The position numbers and the translations under genes were made by a program. Shown piece by piece: positions 27,349 through 35,484 of a stretch of DNA of 64,000 bases. The stretch's first letter is position 1. Each line of letters starts with the position of its first letter. The DNA comes from Terriglobia bacterium. GTDB lineage: Bacteria > Acidobacteriota > Terriglobia > Bryobacterales > Bryobacteraceae. The stretch is from positions 39,753 to 103,752 of the forward strand of contig JAIQFN010000016.1 in assembly GCA_020073265.1 (NCBI GenBank), written 5' to 3'. The notes beneath the pieces were generated by a model that searched no databases, was not told where the DNA came from, and saw only the letters and a program-made list of their open reading frames with translations.

Positions 27349-27732
27349 GTGACAAGCGAACTCGGAAAGGCTAGCCAGGCGCGGCGGCGGCTGGAAAAAG
27401 TCTGCGAGAGACTGGCGCGTCCGAGCATCCAGCGTTTGGATTCGAGCGCGGCCGACGTGCAGGCGGCGGTGGAATGCCTGGAGCAACTGGAAGGCAGGCT
27501 GCTGGCGGGCGATCGGCCGGCCGGGTGGCCGCAACTGGTGGCCGAAGTGCGAAGCATCGAGCGCGAAGTACAACGGGCCCAGGCTCTGCTGGAAGCGGCG
27601 GGCCAGTTCTACGCGGGCTGGGCGAAGTTGGCGGGCGCGGGCGGCGACACGGGGGTGGCGAACTATACGTCCAGCGGCAAGCCGGGCGGCCTCTGCCCGA
27701 TCAATCGCGGAGAGCTGGTGCTGCATGGGTAA
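27349..27732 (+). CDS. flgN: FlgN-like flagellar export chaperone
   Basis: 127 residues from GTG 27349 with CAGGAG upstream. It is largely alpha-helical (RRRLEKVCERLARPSIQRL, AAVECLEQLEGRL, EVRSIEREVQRAQALLEAAGQFY) as expected of FlgN, the chaperone that brings the hook-associated proteins FlgK and FlgL to the export gate. Sequence similarity is weak in this family; the placement between flgM and flgK and an 8-bp overlap with flgK are the main arguments. Confidence 0.7.
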   Translation: MTSELGKASQARRRLEKVCERLARPSIQRLDSSAADVQAAVECLEQLEGRLLAGDRPAGWPQLVAEVRSIEREVQRAQALLEAAGQFYAGWAKLAGAGGDTGVANYTSSGKPGGLCPINRGELVLHG

Positions 27733-29086
27733 TCTGCTGACCTCGCTGCTGAACAATGCCGGTGCGCTGAAGGTCTTCGAGCAGGCCCTCACGGTCACCG
27801 AGAACAACGTCACCAACGCGAACACTCCGGGCTACGTCCGGCAGAGCATGTCGTTCGAAGCAGCGCCCTTCGACCTCACGGTGGGCCTGCCGGGCGGCGT
27901 GGTGGCAGGTCCGGTCCAGAGTTCCCGCGATGCGTTCGCCGAGCAAGCCGTGCGCGATCAGCAGACCGCCAGCGGCTACTATCAGCAAAAGACCGCGGAC
28001 CTCACGCCGGCGGAGACCTACTTCGATCTTTCCGGCACCTCGGGACTGGCGCCATCCATCAGCGCAATGTTTCAGAGCTTTTCGCAGCTCAGCGTGAGTC
28101 CCAACGACACAGTTTCGCGGCAGGCGGTCCTGGATAGCGCGGCCCAAGTGGCGCAGAACTTCAATCACACCGCCAGCGGCCTGCTCAGCCAGGTGGCCGA
28201 CACCGCCCAGCAGACCCGCTCGACCATCGATAACATCAACCATTTGGCTGCCATGATCGCGGGGGTGAATACCGAGAACCGCGTGGATCCTCAAGGTTCG
28301 ATCAACGCCGGGGTGGATGCGCAACTGAATTCGGACCTGGAGCAGCTTTCGCAACTAGTCAACTTCAAGGCGCTGGAACAGCCGGATGGAACCGTGACGG
28401 TGTACGTGGGCGGTCAGACACCGCTGGTGGTGGCCGGCCAGGTTTACTCGATCCAAGGCGACTTCTCGACTCCCCAGGCCGCCGTGCTGAGCAGCACCGG
28501 GAGTGACATCAGCGATCAAATCACGGGCGGGCAGTTGAGCGCGCTGCTGGACGACCAGAACAATGCACTGCCTTCCTATGTCAACGACCTCAATACGCTG
28601 GCCAAGAGTCTGGCCGATCAGGTGAATACGGCGCTCAACAGCGGGATCGATCAGAACGGCGCAGCCCCCGTCACGGACCTGTTTCAATACGATGCCAGCA
28701 CGGGATCGGCGCTGACCATGGCGGTGAATCCGCTTACGGCCGATCAGATCGCCGCCGCGCTGCCGGGAGCGCCGGGCGGGAACGGAAACGCCATGAACCT
28801 GGCGGCGCTGGCGAACGCCAAGCCGGTGAACGGATATACCTTCGCGCAGTTCTATGGCAACTTGGGCGGGCGCGTGGGAAACGATCTGTCATCCGCCAAG
28901 GACGCCAGCACCACCAAACAGGCACTGTTGAGCCAGGCCCAGTCCCTGCGGGAGCAGGTCTCGGGCGTTTCACTCGATGAAGAGGCCGAGCATCTGGTGG
29001 AATATCAACGCTCGTACCAGGCCATTTCGAAGATGCTGGGGGTCTTGAACAGCTTGACCGACACCTTGATGAACATCATCCAGTAG
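27725..29086 (+). CDS. flgK: Flagellar hook-associated protein 1
   Basis: 453 residues. The N-terminal axial-protein motif is clear (TVTENNVTNANTPGYVRQ) and the C-terminal one too (GVSLDEEAEHLVEYQRSYQAISKMLGVLNSLTDTLMNI, given as family text), with the middle forming the variable D2 region. FlgK makes the first hook-filament junction ring. Length is at the short end for the family. The start overlaps flgN by 8 bp. Confidence 0.93.
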   Translation: MGNLLTSLLNNAGALKVFEQALTVTENNVTNANTPGYVRQSMSFEAAPFDLTVGLPGGVVAGPVQSSRDAFAEQAVRDQQTASGYYQQKTADLTPAETYFDLSGTSGLAPSISAMFQSFSQLSVSPNDTVSRQAVLDSAAQVAQNFNHTASGLLSQVADTAQQTRSTIDNINHLAAMIAGVNTENRVDPQGSINAGVDAQLNSDLEQLSQLVNFKALEQPDGTVTVYVGGQTPLVVAGQVYSIQGDFSTPQAAVLSSTGSDISDQITGGQLSALLDDQNNALPSYVNDLNTLAKSLADQVNTALNSGIDQNGAAPVTDLFQYDASTGSALTMAVNPLTADQIAAALPGAPGGNGNAMNLAALANAKPVNGYTFAQFYGNLGGRVGNDLSSAKDASTTKQALLSQAQSLREQVSGVSLDEEAEHLVEYQRSYQAISKMLGVLNSLTDTLMNIIQ

Positions 29087-29109
29087 GAAGCGCCCGAGAA
29101 AGGAACACC

Positions 29110-30015
29110 ATGATCAGCTCTCTCAATTCCGCGGCCCAAAACTTTCTGGTCGGCCTGAACCAGATCCAGCAGCGCGCCCAGCGCGCCCAGTTGGAACTGA
29201 CCACGGGCCTGAAGATCAACAACGTCTCGGACGCACCGGCTCAGATCGCGGATCTCTGGCAGACGCGTGCCAACCTGAACCAGGTTCAACAGATCCAATC
29301 CAACCTCGGTCGCGTTCAGACGGAGGTCAACACGGGCGAAGGTGTTCTGCAATCCGCGGTGGCGCTGTTGGAGCGTGCCGAGACTCTAGGCGCTCAAGGA
29401 GCCAACGCGATCACCGACACCGGCACCAGGCCGAACCTGGCGAACGAACTGGGATCCATCCTCCAGCAACTGGTCAGCACGGCCAACACCACGGTAGAAG
29501 GCCGTTTCATTTTCTCCGGCGACAGCGATCAGCAGGCGCCCTACAGCATCGACCTGACCCAGCCCAACCCGGTCAGCGCCTACCAGGGATCGCCATCCAC
29601 ACGCCAGATCCAGGGGCCGGATGGGTCAACGTTCTCGGTGGGCGAGACCGCGCAGCAGATCTTCGACAGTCCCAATGCTCAGCAGAACGTCTTCGGGTCC
29701 ATCAACAGCCTGCGCCAGGCCCTGTTGAGCAACGATGACGCCGCGATCACTGCCGCGATGGGAGATGTCACCAGCGCCGGCGCCTACCTGAACCAGCAAC
29801 TGGCTTTCTACGGGACCGCGCAGAATCGCGTGCAAAGCGGCCTGGATTTCGCCGAAACCTACCAGACGCAGCTTCAGACGCAATTGAGCGGAATTCAGGA
29901 CGCCGACGAAGCGCAAGCCATCACCGAGATGACCCAGGCGCAGACCCAGATGCAGGCGGCGCTGACTTCGCGCGCGCAACTGCCGCGAACCAGCCTGTTC
30001 GATTTCCTGGGGTAG
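29110..30015 (+). CDS. flgL: Flagellar hook-associated protein 3
   Basis: 301 residues. The flagellin-like N terminus (ISSLNSAAQNFLVGLNQIQQ, then LTTGLKINNVSDAPA) and helical C terminus (DADEAQAITEMTQAQTQMQAAL) with the central TVEGRFIFSGD block are typical of FlgL, the second hook-filament junction protein. GAAAGGAAC precedes the ATG. It ends the flagellar run here; xseA converges on it with a 16-bp gap. Filament and basal-body genes must be elsewhere. Confidence 0.92.
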   Translation: MISSLNSAAQNFLVGLNQIQQRAQRAQLELTTGLKINNVSDAPAQIADLWQTRANLNQVQQIQSNLGRVQTEVNTGEGVLQSAVALLERAETLGAQGANAITDTGTRPNLANELGSILQQLVSTANTTVEGRFIFSGDSDQQAPYSIDLTQPNPVSAYQGSPSTRQIQGPDGSTFSVGETAQQIFDSPNAQQNVFGSINSLRQALLSNDDAAITAAMGDVTSAGAYLNQQLAFYGTAQNRVQSGLDFAETYQTQLQTQLSGIQDADEAQAITEMTQAQTQMQAALTSRAQLPRTSLFDFLG

Positions 30016-30031
30016 CGCTCCGGCGTCGGCC

Positions 30032-31396
30032 TCACTCGGCCTGCGAGGACTCGGTCACCTTCGCCGCGATCCGCCCGCGGGCCAGCCGGACTGCTATGGC
30101 CGACCCAGCGGGCGTTTGTGCCGCATCCTTCACCACGCTTCCGCTGGCATCGGTCACGATGGCGTAGCCGCGGTCCAGGATCTTCAGCGGACTCAATTGC
30201 CTCAGATGCGCCACCACCGGATCCAGGCGACCGTGCGCGCGCGCCAGGCGCAGGTGGATTAGCTGCGACACCGCGGTCTCGCCGGCTTCGATGCGCCGGC
30301 GGACGGAGGCGAACCGCAAGCGTAGATCCAGGTTTCGCAATCGCGCCGCCAGTTCTTCCAGCCGCTTCCGCCGGACCGAAGCGAGCCGGCTCACGCGGTC
30401 ACGCAAGCGGTAGCTGAAGTCGTCAGCGCGCTGCTGCATCCGGCCGATGTTCCGGTGCAGCACCGCGGAAGCGCGCTCGACGCCTTGCTGGTGCAGCCGC
30501 CGCGCCGCCATGGCCAGACGGTAGCGGATGACCTGCGCCAATTGTTGCTCGGCGCCGGCGACCTGATCGAGTAGCTGCTCGCGCGTGCAGATCACCAGCT
30601 CGGCGGCGGCCGAAGGCGTGGGGGCGCGCAGATCGGCGACGAAATCGGCGATGGTGAAATCCGTCTCGTGCCCCACGGCCGAGATCACCGGCGCCCGGCT
30701 TCGCGCGATGGCGCGCGCCACGGCTTCCTCGTTGAAGGTCCACAGGTCTTCGAGCGAGCCGCCTCCACGCGCCAGGATCACCACGTCCGCCCAGCCGGAA
30801 CTGCTGAAGTAGTCGAGCGCGCGGACCACCGCCTCAATGGACCCGTCGCCTTGCACCAGTGCCGGGTACAAGCGCAGGTGCAAACCGGGGAAGCGGCGGG
30901 CCAGGATCTCAAGGATGTCGCGGATCACGGCGCCGGTGGGCGAGGTCACGATTCCGATTCTTCGCGGCAGCCGCGGGATGGGCCGCTTGCGCGCGGCGTC
31001 GAACAGTCCTTCGGCCGCGAGTTTTTTCTTGAGCTGCTCGAAAGCGAATTGCAGCGCGCCGTGACCCTGCGGCTCCAGCGCCTCCACCTGAAGCTGATAT
31101 TCGCCGCGGGCTTCGTAGACGTCGATGCGCCCGCGCGCCAGCACCGCCATGCCGTCCTGCGGCTTGAATTTCAGATAGCGCAGCGAGGCGCGGAAGGCGA
31201 CGCAACGCATCTGCGCGTCGTGATCCTTCAAGGTGAAATAGCAATGGCCGCTCGCGACGGTTCGCGCGCCGGAGATCTCGCCGGAAACCCAGACGTCGTC
31301 GAACTGCGATCCAAGCAGGCCGCGGATGGCGGCGTTCAGTTCGGCGACCGTGTAGGTTTTGCGCGCGGGCAGCCAAGTTAGCGCGAGCTGTTCCAT
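30032..31396 (-). CDS. xseA: Exodeoxyribonuclease VII large subunit
   Basis: 454 residues from ATG 31396. The N-terminal OB-fold domain (YTVAELNAAIRGLL, VWVSGEISGARTVASGHCYFTLKD in pieces) is followed by the catalytic region (IGIVTSPTGAVIRDIL, VILARGGGSLEDLW, SAVGHETDFTIADFVADLRAPTPSAAAEL in pieces) and a long coiled-coil with the closing ILDRGYAIV. The enzyme degrades single-stranded DNA in repair. The small subunit gene xseB is not next to it. Confidence 0.95.
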   Translation of the reverse strand: MEQLALTWLPARKTYTVAELNAAIRGLLGSQFDDVWVSGEISGARTVASGHCYFTLKDHDAQMRCVAFRASLRYLKFKPQDGMAVLARGRIDVYEARGEYQLQVEALEPQGHGALQFAFEQLKKKLAAEGLFDAARKRPIPRLPRRIGIVTSPTGAVIRDILEILARRFPGLHLRLYPALVQGDGSIEAVVRALDYFSSSGWADVVILARGGGSLEDLWTFNEEAVARAIARSRAPVISAVGHETDFTIADFVADLRAPTPSAAAELVICTREQLLDQVAGAEQQLAQVIRYRLAMAARRLHQQGVERASAVLHRNIGRMQQRADDFSYRLRDRVSRLASVRRKRLEELAARLRNLDLRLRFASVRRRIEAGETAVSQLIHLRLARAHGRLDPVVAHLRQLSPLKILDRGYAIVTDASGSVVKDAAQTPAGSAIAVRLARGRIAAKVTESSQAE

Positions 31397-31528
31397 CTGC
31401 AACCATGGTAGCCGGGAGCGCTATTCCGCAGCCGATGGGGCCGGCATATTCCTCGCCGGAAGCTGCGGGAGTAAGCACAAATTGTCTCTAAAAGCTGGCG
31501 CGGTTCTGTCGATGGAAGAACAGCGGAG

Positions 31529-32902
31529 GTGAGCGCCATTCTAACGCCGAAAGTTCTTTGGATCGCCGATCAAGCCGGTGACATCGCCGATAGCGTTCGG
31601 CTTTCGCTCACCGTGATCAACAGTGCCATGGACGGATTGAGGGCGCTCCGCCAACAGGATTTCGACGCGGTGATGGTCAGCATGCCGCTCGGGGACTGGC
31701 CGTGCGCGGCGAGCCTGATCGAGGAACTGCAGCGCGCGCAGGCGTCCACGCCCATCGTGATTCATGCGCCGGAGGCCAGGCCCACGGAATCCGCGCGCTG
31801 GCTGGCGCTGGGTGCGTTCCACGTGCTCACGCACGGGGATGCCACCAGCCTGCTCTACCTGGCCGCCAATACGAAGCGGGCGCAGACCGCGGCCTCGGAA
31901 CTGAGCCCCGGCCGGGAGACGTGGCGCCGGATGCTGATCGGGGAAAGCCGGCCGATGGAGCAGATCGCCCAGAGGATCCGGCTGGTGGCGCCGCGCCGGT
32001 CCACGGTATTGATTACGGGCGAGACCGGTACCGGCAAGGAAGTGGTGGCGCGATCGATCCATGCGGCCAGCAACCGCGCCCACCTTCCCATCGTTTCGGT
32101 GAACTGCAGCGCGCTTCCCGAGACGCTGCTCGAAGCCGAGCTGTTCGGTCACGTGAAGGGCGCGTTCACGGGAGCCACCAACCATCGCGCCGGACGGTTC
32201 GAGCAGGCCAATCGGGGCACCATCTTCCTGGATGAGATCGGCGACATGCCGCTCAGCCTGCAAGCCAAACTGCTGCGCGTGCTGCAGGAGCGCGAGTTCC
32301 AGCGGCTGGGCAGTTCGGAGACGGTGCACGTGGATGTCCGGGTGATCGCGGCCACGCACACGGATCTGGCGGAGTTGATCCGCCAGGGCAAGTTTCGCGA
32401 CGACCTGTACTACCGCTTGAACGTGGTCGAGATCGCCATCCCGCCGTTGCGCGAGCGGTGCTCGGATGTTCCCGCGCTGGTGCAGCACTTCATCAACCGA
32501 ATCTGCCGGGAGGAGGGCGTGCCGCCGAAGCAGATCTCGAGCGAGACGCTCGACCGGCTGGCTCGTCACGATTGGCCGGGCAACGTGCGGCAACTGGAGA
32601 ACGCGGTGGAGAAAGCCATCGTGCTGAGCGGGGAACGGCCGTGTCTGCATCCGGGCGACTTCACGCTCCCGCCGCGCCAGCATCCCATGCCGGCCGCAAC
32701 CGGCGCGCAGGCTTTCATCGCGCTGCCGGATCACGGCCTCGATTTCGAGCGAACGGTAGGCAGCATCGAGTTGAACCTGCTCGAGCAGGCCTTGAAGAAG
32801 ACCGGGGGGAACAAGAAGCTGGCGGCCGAGATGCTGGGCCTCAAGCGCACCACGCTGTCGGCGAAGCTCAAGAGCCTGGTTGCGGTTGGCTCCGCGGGTT
32901 GA
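31529..32902 (+). CDS. Sigma-54-dependent transcriptional activator with degenerate receiver
   Basis: 457 residues from GTG 31529. Receiver-like domain to about residue 120, AAA+ domain about 135-370 and a Fis-type HTH at the end ([26 protein letters not shown]). Walker A is [10 protein letters not shown], the sigma-54 contact is GAFTGA, Walker B is [10 protein letters not shown]. In the receiver the phosphoacceptor Asp is missing: the third-strand motif reads [10 protein letters not shown], with Ser where Asp is expected. That is the state found in FleQ/FlrA-like flagellar regulators, and the flg genes lie just upstream. The GGAGG directly before the GTG leaves no spacer, so the exact start is uncertain. 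Confidence 0.85.
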   Translation: MSAILTPKVLWIADQAGDIADSVRLSLTVINSAMDGLRALRQQDFDAVMVSMPLGDWPCAASLIEELQRAQASTPIVIHAPEARPTESARWLALGAFHVLTHGDATSLLYLAANTKRAQTAASELSPGRETWRRMLIGESRPMEQIAQRIRLVAPRRSTVLITGETGTGKEVVARSIHAASNRAHLPIVSVNCSALPETLLEAELFGHVKGAFTGATNHRAGRFEQANRGTIFLDEIGDMPLSLQAKLLRVLQEREFQRLGSSETVHVDVRVIAATHTDLAELIRQGKFRDDLYYRLNVVEIAIPPLRERCSDVPALVQHFINRICREEGVPPKQISSETLDRLARHDWPGNVRQLENAVEKAIVLSGERPCLHPGDFTLPPRQHPMPAATGAQAFIALPDHGLDFERTVGSIELNLLEQALKKTGGNKKLAAEMLGLKRTTLSAKLKSLVAVGSAG

Positions 32903-33593
32903 CGCCCACTCGCACGGCGCGCACAATGAAGCGCTTGGGCGCCGACCCGATGTAGTAGAACGGATAGCACGTCACCAGCGTCAGTGTTTCGCCCCCCGAG
33001 GCATTCAGCACCTCCACGTCGCGCGGGCCGACGATCTGAGTAGACTCCACCAGATATTGGTAGGCGCCTTTCCCGGTCTGGAAATCGATCACATCGTTCT
33101 TGCGGATACCGCGGAGCGACCGGAAGAAAGTATCGCGATGACCGGCCAGGGCTACGTTGCCGAGCCGCCCCGGGAGAGCGGTTCCCGGAATGTGACCCAC
33201 GGCGCGGCGGAGCGTGCGTTCGCCGGCGCCCTCACGCACCATGACGGTAAGATGCAGCCGGGGGATCCTGAGGCGGCCGATCAGCATGTCCGGCAACAAC
33301 GGGCGTTGAGGAAGCGGCCCCTTCTCGGAATTGGTGGAGATCTCAGGCGTCCCGGCGTTCTCAGAGGTCGTGCCGCCCAAGAATATCCGCTCGAGCTCTG
33401 CCGTGATAAACCCGGGGACCGCCGGCTTCAGCCCGCGCAAGCTTTCATCGAAAGCCCAATCCTCGTAGGACTGGTAGAGCAGCGCGCTGGTATTGATCCA
33501 GACGTAGCAATCCAGCGCCACCAGGCCCAGCAGCAGGAAGAGCCACTCCAATCCCGCGAGAATCCGGCGGCTGGATTTCCTGTGGACGATCAT
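32868..33593 (-). CDS. Sortase (class D/E-like)
   Basis: 241 residues. One N-terminal membrane anchor (LEWLFLLLGLVALDCYVWI), then the sortase beta-barrel with catalytic His in NVALAGHRDTFF, Cys in TLTLVTCYPF and Arg in APKRFIVRAVRV. These cysteine transpeptidases cut after the Thr of a sorting signal and attach the protein to the envelope. The start overlaps the stop of the VWFA gene by the ATGA tetranucleotide; a protein with a C-terminal LPKTA signal is encoded just beyond. Presence in an outer-membrane-bearing phylum is noteworthy. Its 3' end overlaps the activator gene, convergent, by 35 bp. Confidence 0.88.
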   Translation of the reverse strand: MIVHRKSSRRILAGLEWLFLLLGLVALDCYVWINTSALLYQSYEDWAFDESLRGLKPAVPGFITAELERIFLGGTTSENAGTPEISTNSEKGPLPQRPLLPDMLIGRLRIPRLHLTVMVREGAGERTLRRAVGHIPGTALPGRLGNVALAGHRDTFFRSLRGIRKNDVIDFQTGKGAYQYLVESTQIVGPRDVEVLNASGGETLTLVTCYPFYYIGSAPKRFIVRAVRVGVNPRSQPQPGS

Positions 33594-34543
33594 TTCGCCT
33601 CCGCGGCCTGGTTGTCCGCCGCAAACAGATAACGGGTGCGCGTCCGCACCATCAGCTTCGCGTGACCGGGCGCGGAGGCCACCACCTTGATATGGCGCTG
33701 AGGCTTGCCCTCGATCGGGGGAATGTAGCCAATGGTGTAGCGCGTGCGAATGTCCTTCGCGATCTGTTTGCAGACGGGCAGGATCTCGTCCAGGCGCCGC
33801 GGAAACGACGCGGTGCCACCGCTCACATGCGCCAGTTGCCTGAGCACTCCCGGATTGCGTTCCGGATCGTCCTCGTCAAAGATCCCGACGGTGTAGATGG
33901 TCGCCTCCGAGCGCAGCACATCGTTCATCACTTCAGTCAGGTTGTGCTTGCTGACGTTGTCGCCTCCATCGCTGATCAGCACCAGCGCCTTTTTGTCACG
34001 CCTGCCCATGTCGAGCTGATGCAGCGACATTTCGAGCGCGTCGTAAAGCGCCGTTCTACCCTCGGGCGCGCCTTCCCACAGCGCGGCGCGCAACTGGTCG
34101 ATGTTGTCGGAGAACGGTACGATGTCCGGCAGCCCGCGCCTGGCCCTTTCGTTGAAGTTGATCACGAACATCTCGTCGTGGGGATTACTGGCCTGAATAA
34201 ACTCGATCGCCGACAGGATCACCTCGCGCCGCTTGGGACCCATGCTGCCGCTTTCGTCGACGATCACGCCAACGGTAACGGGAACGTCCGCGTTGGCGAA
34301 TTGAGAAATCTTCTGCGGCTTGCCGTCCTCGTAGACTTTGAAGTCGTCCCTCGTCAGCCCTGAGACAAAGCCGCCTTGCGAATCCTTGACGCTGACATCC
34401 AGCAGGACCAGCCGCGACGTGGTCCGGATAGTATAGTTCTCGGTTTCCTGTTGGGCGGGCGTCTGCGGCTGGCTCCAGCCCGGTGCCATACACAGCGCCA
34501 GCACCACACCTGCTATCCGGAACACATCGTGGCGTCGGGGCAT
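33590..34543 (-). CDS. Exported VWFA-related domain protein
   Basis: 317 residues from ATG 34543, with signal peptide (IAGVVLALCMAPGWSQ). It has the layout of the acidobacterial VWFA-related family: a leading NYTIRTTSRLVLLDVSVKD segment, GLTRDDFKVYEDGKPQKI, then the von Willebrand A domain with MIDAS motif VDESGSM, the Thr region TALYDAL and VLISDGGDN. Metal-dependent protein or surface interaction is likely. It is coupled to the sortase gene by a 4-bp overlap. Confidence 0.85.
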   Translation of the reverse strand: MPRRHDVFRIAGVVLALCMAPGWSQPQTPAQQETENYTIRTTSRLVLLDVSVKDSQGGFVSGLTRDDFKVYEDGKPQKISQFANADVPVTVGVIVDESGSMGPKRREVILSAIEFIQASNPHDEMFVINFNERARRGLPDIVPFSDNIDQLRAALWEGAPEGRTALYDALEMSLHQLDMGRRDKKALVLISDGGDNVSKHNLTEVMNDVLRSEATIYTVGIFDEDDPERNPGVLRQLAHVSGGTASFPRRLDEILPVCKQIAKDIRTRYTIGYIPPIEGKPQRHIKVVASAPGHAKLMVRTRTRYLFAADNQAAEAK

Positions 34544-34577
34544 GCAGCCTCCCAACGACTATGGTATCGCCGGCACT

Positions 34578-35255
34578 TTACAACGAGCGCGCCGCTCGCA
34601 ACAAAGCAAAGATGCCCAGCGACGCCAATCCGGCGAAAGCGATCAGCGGGTAGGGACTGGCGGTCTTAGGCAACTCTTGCGGCGCGGGCTCAGGCGCGGG
34701 CTGAGGCGCCGCCTCGGCGGGAGCGGGTGGCGCCGGCACCGGCGGCGGAGTGTTCTGCGCTACCTCGGCCGGGGGCGGCGTCGTGGTCACCGGAGCTTTC
34801 GGCAGCTCGGCGGGCTGCTGCGCTTCGGTGGTCGGTACCGTAGCGTGCGATATCGATGCGATCTGGGTGGCGGTCGACTTCGGATACGCGAATTCCTGTC
34901 CATACTCGTCGCCCGGATAGAACCAAGCTCTCAAGGCTTTGGGTTGCCCCGGAGGCGTTTCCCAGAAGGTGATGACGGTCTTGCCGGTCGGCTCCAGCCG
35001 GTAGTTCGGAATCGCCAGGATGGTGGTGAACAAGTGGTTCTCGTCTTTATTGAAGATCTGCACGATGTGGCGGTCTGAAGGCGAATCCAAGAGCTTCATG
35101 ACGTAGGTGCCCGCCGGCAACACCATATGCGGAACCTGAAACGGCTGGTTCACCGTTATGGTCGTTTTCTTATCCCACTCATCCGCTCGGACGCCCGGCG
35201 CAAGCGCGACCGCCAGCAGTCCGGCCGATGCAGCTAACAGAACTAGATGCTTCAT
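34578..35255 (-). CDS. Exported protein with C-terminal LPKTA sorting signal (predicted sortase substrate)
   Basis: 225 residues, with AAAGGAG before the ATG. Signal peptide (HLVLLAASAGLLAVALAPGVRA), a beta-rich domain (TITVNQPFQVPHMVLPAG, HIVQIFNKDENHLFTTILAI), then a Pro/Ala/Glu-rich spacer, and at the very end LPKTA, a hydrophobic helix (YPLIAFAGLASLGIFALL) and a basic tail RAARSL. This is the three-part cell-wall sorting signal, and the sortase and VWFA genes follow on the same strand, 34 bp on. The globular domain belongs to a family without known function. Confidence 0.8.
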   Translation of the reverse strand: MKHLVLLAASAGLLAVALAPGVRADEWDKKTTITVNQPFQVPHMVLPAGTYVMKLLDSPSDRHIVQIFNKDENHLFTTILAIPNYRLEPTGKTVITFWETPPGQPKALRAWFYPGDEYGQEFAYPKSTATQIASISHATVPTTEAQQPAELPKAPVTTTPPPAEVAQNTPPPVPAPPAPAEAAPQPAPEPAPQELPKTASPYPLIAFAGLASLGIFALLRAARSL

Positions 35256-35301
35256 ATCAACTCCTTTGCACTCCTTCCATCTGTTTCAAACTTTCGACCT
35301 C

Positions 35302-35360
35302 GCGACCCGCGTTCGAACAAGCACGCGTAACAAAAGGACCGGATGTTAACGCGTGGTCGC
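35302..35360. promoter_or_regulatory. Nested inverted repeats upstream of the sorting-signal gene
   Basis: CACGCGTAAC (35322-35331) pairs with GTTAACGCGTG (35344-35354, one bulged base), and the flanks GCGACC and GGTCGC can extend the structure. It lies in the 229-bp gap between the sorting-signal gene start and the ThyX stop; it may be an operator region or a long hairpin. No gene is seen in the gap. Confidence 0.35.
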
Positions 35361-35459
35361 AGGCCCGGAAGTTCAAACGCAAACTGGGTTCCAAACGCGA
35401 AAGTCTACGTGTTTCAACAGATTGTTTTTCTTGCAGCGATGAGGCGGGAAAATTTTACG

Positions 35460-35475
35460 GCGTCAGTGTTGACGC
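35460..35475 (-). terminator. Terminator-like hairpin after the ThyX gene
   Basis: A 6-bp perfect stem GCGTCA/TGACGC with a four-base loop lies 10 bp past the stop codon. On the minus strand it is followed by CGTAAAATTTTCCC, a short T-rich tract, which suits a weak intrinsic terminator. Confidence 0.5.
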
Positions 35476-35484
35476 TTCGACTCG

